64,000 nt of DNA from Rhynchosporium graminicola (taxonomy: Eukaryota; Ascomycota; Leotiomycetes; Helotiales; Ploettnerulaceae). The position numbers were made by a program, and so were the translations under genes. Within the stretch, counting starts at the first letter, position 1. Each line of letters opens with the position of its first letter. The DNA is taken from NCBI GenBank assembly GCA_900074885.1, contig FJUW01000025.1:1-64000 (forward strand), read 5' to 3'. Shown in pieces: positions 60,290 through 64,000 of the stretch. The notes beneath the pieces were generated by a model. That model was not told the DNA's origin. It searched no databases and saw nothing but the letters and a program-made list of their open reading frames with translations.

Positions 60290-62640
60290 TTCCACGATTT
60301 ACACTCGGAACCGTCCTCTCCCATCATTTGACTATTGCGTGGCATTCACATGCCCCTGCCATTACCTCTAAGGTATATTGATGAGCCCAAGCTCGAGATA
60401 AGGAAGAATCGCAAATTGTAGAAGCCACTCTACTGCATGACAGTGCTGGATTCGGGTAGCTGCACTAGAGCTACCTTATCGGGTTGTACCGATGATGTAT
60501 GTACCTAGGTAGATTTTCCTAGTGCTAACATAAATGAGATGCAATGCTTGTCTCACGGTAACAGTCACACAGTACTGACTCATTTCTCCCTTTCCCCTCG
60601 ATTTGTACACCGAATCCATGGATTCCTGTTGGATGGCTGAGCACGCTATCGCCAGCCGGATAAGGCAATTTGCCTCGTGAGTTATGGCAAAGATGTACTG
60701 CAGATTCGCCCTACTATCTGAGTCTTGATACTTGATAAAAAGCTGTGCTACTAGGTTAGCAGCAACTGAGCACAAGATAGATGGCAAGAACAGAGCGAGA
60801 AACGGAGCCGCTGCAGACCTGCATTTCTCTTCAGAGATAGTAGGCGCACTGGTGAGACTGGATGAGTGAGACTGACGGGCATGAGACATCATCAGTACCT
60901 GAATCTTGCTATCACAGCATGAGCATATTTGTAGACATAGGCCACATTGGCATGCGTTTACCTGCCTTTGCATGACCTCCAAGTCGCGGGGTACATATCT
61001 TGATCTGGCTGGATTGAAGTCGCTCAATCCGTTAACAATTGAGACCTTCAGGTTCATCGTTTGTGAGGAGGATCAATTGGAGTGGAAAACCGGGTCCGCG
61101 TAAGTTTCACAGTCGTGGAACGTCGACAGCCTTAATTTCGTAGAAACATGCATCATCAGATTGGAACAAGACCGTCTCCTACATCGACCGATAGCGGGCA
61201 TTGCGATAACTGAAGTGACACAACACTATCATATCATATCACAAAAATCCAACAGAGACGATGTATCCAAGCATACTCTCTCTAATCCCTCGGTCTAAGT
61301 TGCAATGCAATGAATGCATGAAACTAGCAAACAAGGAAGTTTACTTCCTAATGTCATAGCATCTGGTTCTCATTATCTTAACGATAACTTGTTATCTGTC
61401 AGCTCGATATGCATGTTCCCGTTCGCACAGTATGACCAACAGCGATCATCAGCTCAAGCCTCATTCCTCGGCGCCACGAATATAGTTCTGCAGGATTCAG
61501 TCCTGTAGGCAGCCCACATAACACGTAGTCTAGTACCCTGTCTGGACCACTCGGTGTGAAGGTACGCGAGCCTGCGATTAAGGTGTAGGGCTGAGTTTCA
61601 TGCTGCAGAGAGATGGATCCTAGTCTCACGTCTTACTTCTCACCCGGCTTGCAGCAATTGGATGCTAAAGGTCTCAGCTAGCGGCACGTTGAATTGCGAG
61701 AAACGCTGCTGCCGCGCAAATCAATGTTTTGACGTGATCTGGCGCCTCACCATTCAAATCCCTCCGGGCGGGTCGAGGATGTGGGAGCTTCCTGAGTACC
61801 AGATATCTGGACTTTGGATTTGACTTGGCTCGTTTTGCTCAATATTTTGCAATTGTAATATCAGAGTGCATTAATCATGGGAGCTACCTGTAGGGAACAG
61901 TTTCAACAAATCAAAGTCTTGCTATCGCCCTCTGTTGCGTCTTCTTGGGCGATAAAAAGGGGCTCGCTAATATTCGTTAGCTTCAGAAGACCAAAACAAC
62001 ATAACAACAATGTATCTCATGTCGAAACACTATACATTTTCGGAATTAAGACAAATACATCTATTGATTAGACACTAAGAGGTGTGATGTCTTGACAACT
62101 TGCTTCGGTACCTGATCCACTCTGCTCACACGCTCAAAAGCAAATTGCAGTTCAAGAACATCTCCCACGCACAAGCCTCAGGCCAACTCTTCAGCAGACC
62201 GGGTTTCAGGGTGGTTGGGCAACGTAGGCATGCTGATTCTCAAGAGTGGATTTATCATATGCAGGTAGAGCATCGAAAAAGGTAACATGAGCCGAGTGGC
62301 CGATTGAAACCCATGAGAACAGTCTGAGTGGAGGTGGAAGGGACACGGTGTTTGCGCGAATGCATGAAGCTCCCGCGTATCGATAGTCGATTCGAGCTAC
62401 AAAATCCAAGGTTGGTGGGAATATCAGAGGCTTTGATGAACATGACCTTCTGTCACATTGATGTGTCATGGCAATCGTCGGCATATCATCAAGGTGGATT
62501 AAGATGCAACATAAAAGCTTTCTCACTATCATGCTACCTTCATTTGATATTTGCTTGGATCGAAATCTCTCGAACTTCTCGTGAGTACAAAGGAATTTTC
62601 GTAGCTCCTGAACTCTGCAATATGGCACAGATTGAGCATT
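60290..62640. other. Intergenic, no supported gene
   Basis: Frames at 60476-61057 (minus, 193 codons) and 62206-62628 (minus) are open but overlap frames on the other strand and show no motif. The first contains a short hydrophobic stretch (LALFLPSILCSVAANLVAQLF). It could be an exon, but I see no flanking support. Confidence 0.45.
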
Positions 62641-62642
62641 CT

Positions 62643-63403
62643 TTACTCGACCCCTGTGTATATTGCCAGAAGCCCATGCTCAAAATCTGAGATTTTTCGT
62701 GATTGCACCTTGTCTTGACTTCCAGCCAAGCTCCTCGAGCAATGCTGAATATTTGTATCACAGTATATACCTCTCTGAGCAGCTATTCTGTCAAGTAGCC
62801 TCCCTAGTTTGGCCACCAGCTTCGTTTTCGAATCATTCTCATATATCTGCGCACCAGTGGCTTGAAAGACCACATAGTTCCGCTTGATCAAGACCAAAAT
62901 AGTGCGCCATTGAAGTTCTGCCTCATTTGGCTCTTGAGTATCGGAGTATCGTAACGGAGAAGATTCAGAGGATGTGATGCCTAAACGCGCAATCGGTATC
63001 TCTTCTTCTATAGTTCCGAATAATCTCTTTGAATTTGTCACATCTCTCCCACTCAATTCGTCTACGCACTGCTCCAACCTCAGATTTGAAGTCACGGACT
63101 GGACCTAGAAGTGGTAGAACAGTGGCTGGAGAAACGCAGCTAGAACTCCGGTTGCTGACCGGGTTCTCACCATCAAAGTCTCGGATTTGGATGACTGATT
63201 GAGGAGGGAAGGCGAGGGCAACTATATCTGGAAGCCGAGAGATCAAAATCACTATACAGATAGAGCCTGTAATGATCAGATAAATGATGAGAGGCCCTTT
63301 CGATGCGTCAGTCCGTAGAGCGATAACGACTGGTGGTTACTTGTCTCGGTGGATGGACGATGAGGGGTTTTCGTTGGCTATTGCCCATTTGTTCGTCTCT
63401 CAT
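62643..63403 (-). pseudogene. Possible gene or gene remnant with one membrane segment
   Basis: From ATG at 63403 the frame reads MRDEQMGNSQRKPLIVHPPR and stops soon after RYRSTD. A second frame takes up at once with SKGPLIIYLIITGSICIVIL (near 63240-63300), a clear transmembrane helix, then FPPQSVIQIRDFDGENPVSN. A possible 66-nt intron (GTGAGA...TTCTAG, 63170-63105) lies there. A third frame gives LRLEQCVDELSGRDVTNSKR through LIKRNYVVFQATGAQIYEND, down to 62643. A short basic head followed by one helix suggests a type II membrane protein. The frame changes point to indels or unresolved introns. I do not recognise the family. Confidence 0.3.
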
Positions 63404-64000
63404 GGTTGTTACTTCCGATCCTGATCGAATTGGTTACCGTGACTTCATACCATATGGAGGCACAAATATATCCTCGAAGCGTTTCGTTTTTTCGTCTGGG
63501 GCTTGATGACAACTGGTATGGGAACGTATCATGCTCATTATTGTATCGTTCTTTTGTATAAATGTCTTCCGAAACTAGTACCTGCTATGCTTTACTATAT
63601 CGCTAGGTTCGCTACCTCAGATAGCTCTAAGTACCTGCCATTGTGTATGAAGTGGTGAGAGCTTAGAATCAGGAACTATTCGCCACCGGTTCGAAGCAAC
63701 AACGGGGATCATGCTCAAAGCTAAACTTTCGCATAGTCTTCTCATCGCGGCAATTTATTTCTGCGAAATTAATTGTGTTATATTACTATGCTGGAAGTAG
63801 TCCGTATCTCGGAAGAGTCTACCCCAGATTGTCTTCGCAACGAGCTTGCTTGAATTCACAAAGTGACATTACTGCCATGAAAACCTGCTTTACAGGGATT
63901 TTCCCAAGCATGTTTAATATCAATGGCTTGGATATAAAGCTGTAGAAGATTATAAAACGCTGTATCTATATCCATCGAGGAATACAGACCTTTGCAGTCT
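63404..64000. other. Right edge, nothing called
   Basis: I see no open frame of note or structural element. If the feature at 62643-63403 is a gene, its promoter lies here. Confidence 0.5.

Noticed and set aside
1..64000. tRNA, rRNA and CRISPR elements
   Set aside because: I looked for T-loop words (GGTTCRA), 5S-like boxes and regularly spaced repeats and found none that could be supported. CRISPR is not expected in a fungus.

Overview
The window is nuclear DNA of a filamentous ascomycete (Pezizomycotina). The evidence is short GT-AG introns, a fungal-type phosphoinositide phospholipase C, a fungal NmrA-like gene, and a large AT-rich block with the mark of repeat-induced point mutation (RIP): CpA and TpG are almost absent and TpA is in excess. 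A Leotiomycete is possible, but I cannot prove the class.

Region 1 (1 to about 31.3 kb) is a RIP-ruined stack of LTR retrotransposons nested five deep. From outside in, these are a reverse chromovirus seen only as a gag fragment plus its 5' LTR (29135-30402, called E-1); a forward copy cut by the left window edge (E0, 1-29134); a forward copy inside its pol gene (E1, 3401-26559, target duplication GAACT); a reverse copy inside E1 (E2, 9305-24684, target duplication ACCTC/ACCTT); and a younger, less mutated chromovirus of another family inside E2 (E3, 11877-18425, target duplication TAGAT). E-1, E0, E1 and E2 belong to one family with a 268-bp LTR. E0, E1 and E2 also carry a long reading frame between pol and the 3' LTR that runs antisense to gag-pol. 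I regard that antisense frame as the most interesting item here. Two assembly-type duplications flank runs of N (1883-2323 and 9585-11661).

Region 2 (31.3-44 kb) is ordinary-composition DNA after an abrupt end of RIP. It holds an unmutated solo LTR (31280-31481), a doubtful hypothetical gene (33040-33796, minus), a small Cys-rich zinc-finger-like protein (36296-36613, plus), a five-exon NmrA-like NAD(P)-binding protein (38957-40167, plus), and a decayed major-facilitator transporter (about 41340-42812, plus).

Region 3 (44.5-47.9 kb) is one intronless gene on the minus strand for a 1141-residue phosphoinositide-specific phospholipase C with catalytic residues in place.

Region 4 (47.9-64 kb) is about 14 kb without a convincing gene, yet it is not RIP-mutated. 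It has many 4-, 5- and 8-base tandem repeats, G-rich tracts and a MITE-like inverted repeat. A possible broken or intron-containing gene with one membrane segment lies near the right end (about 62643-63403, minus). The genes do not form an obvious pathway. Annotations in the retrotransposon block describe dead remnants, not working genes.
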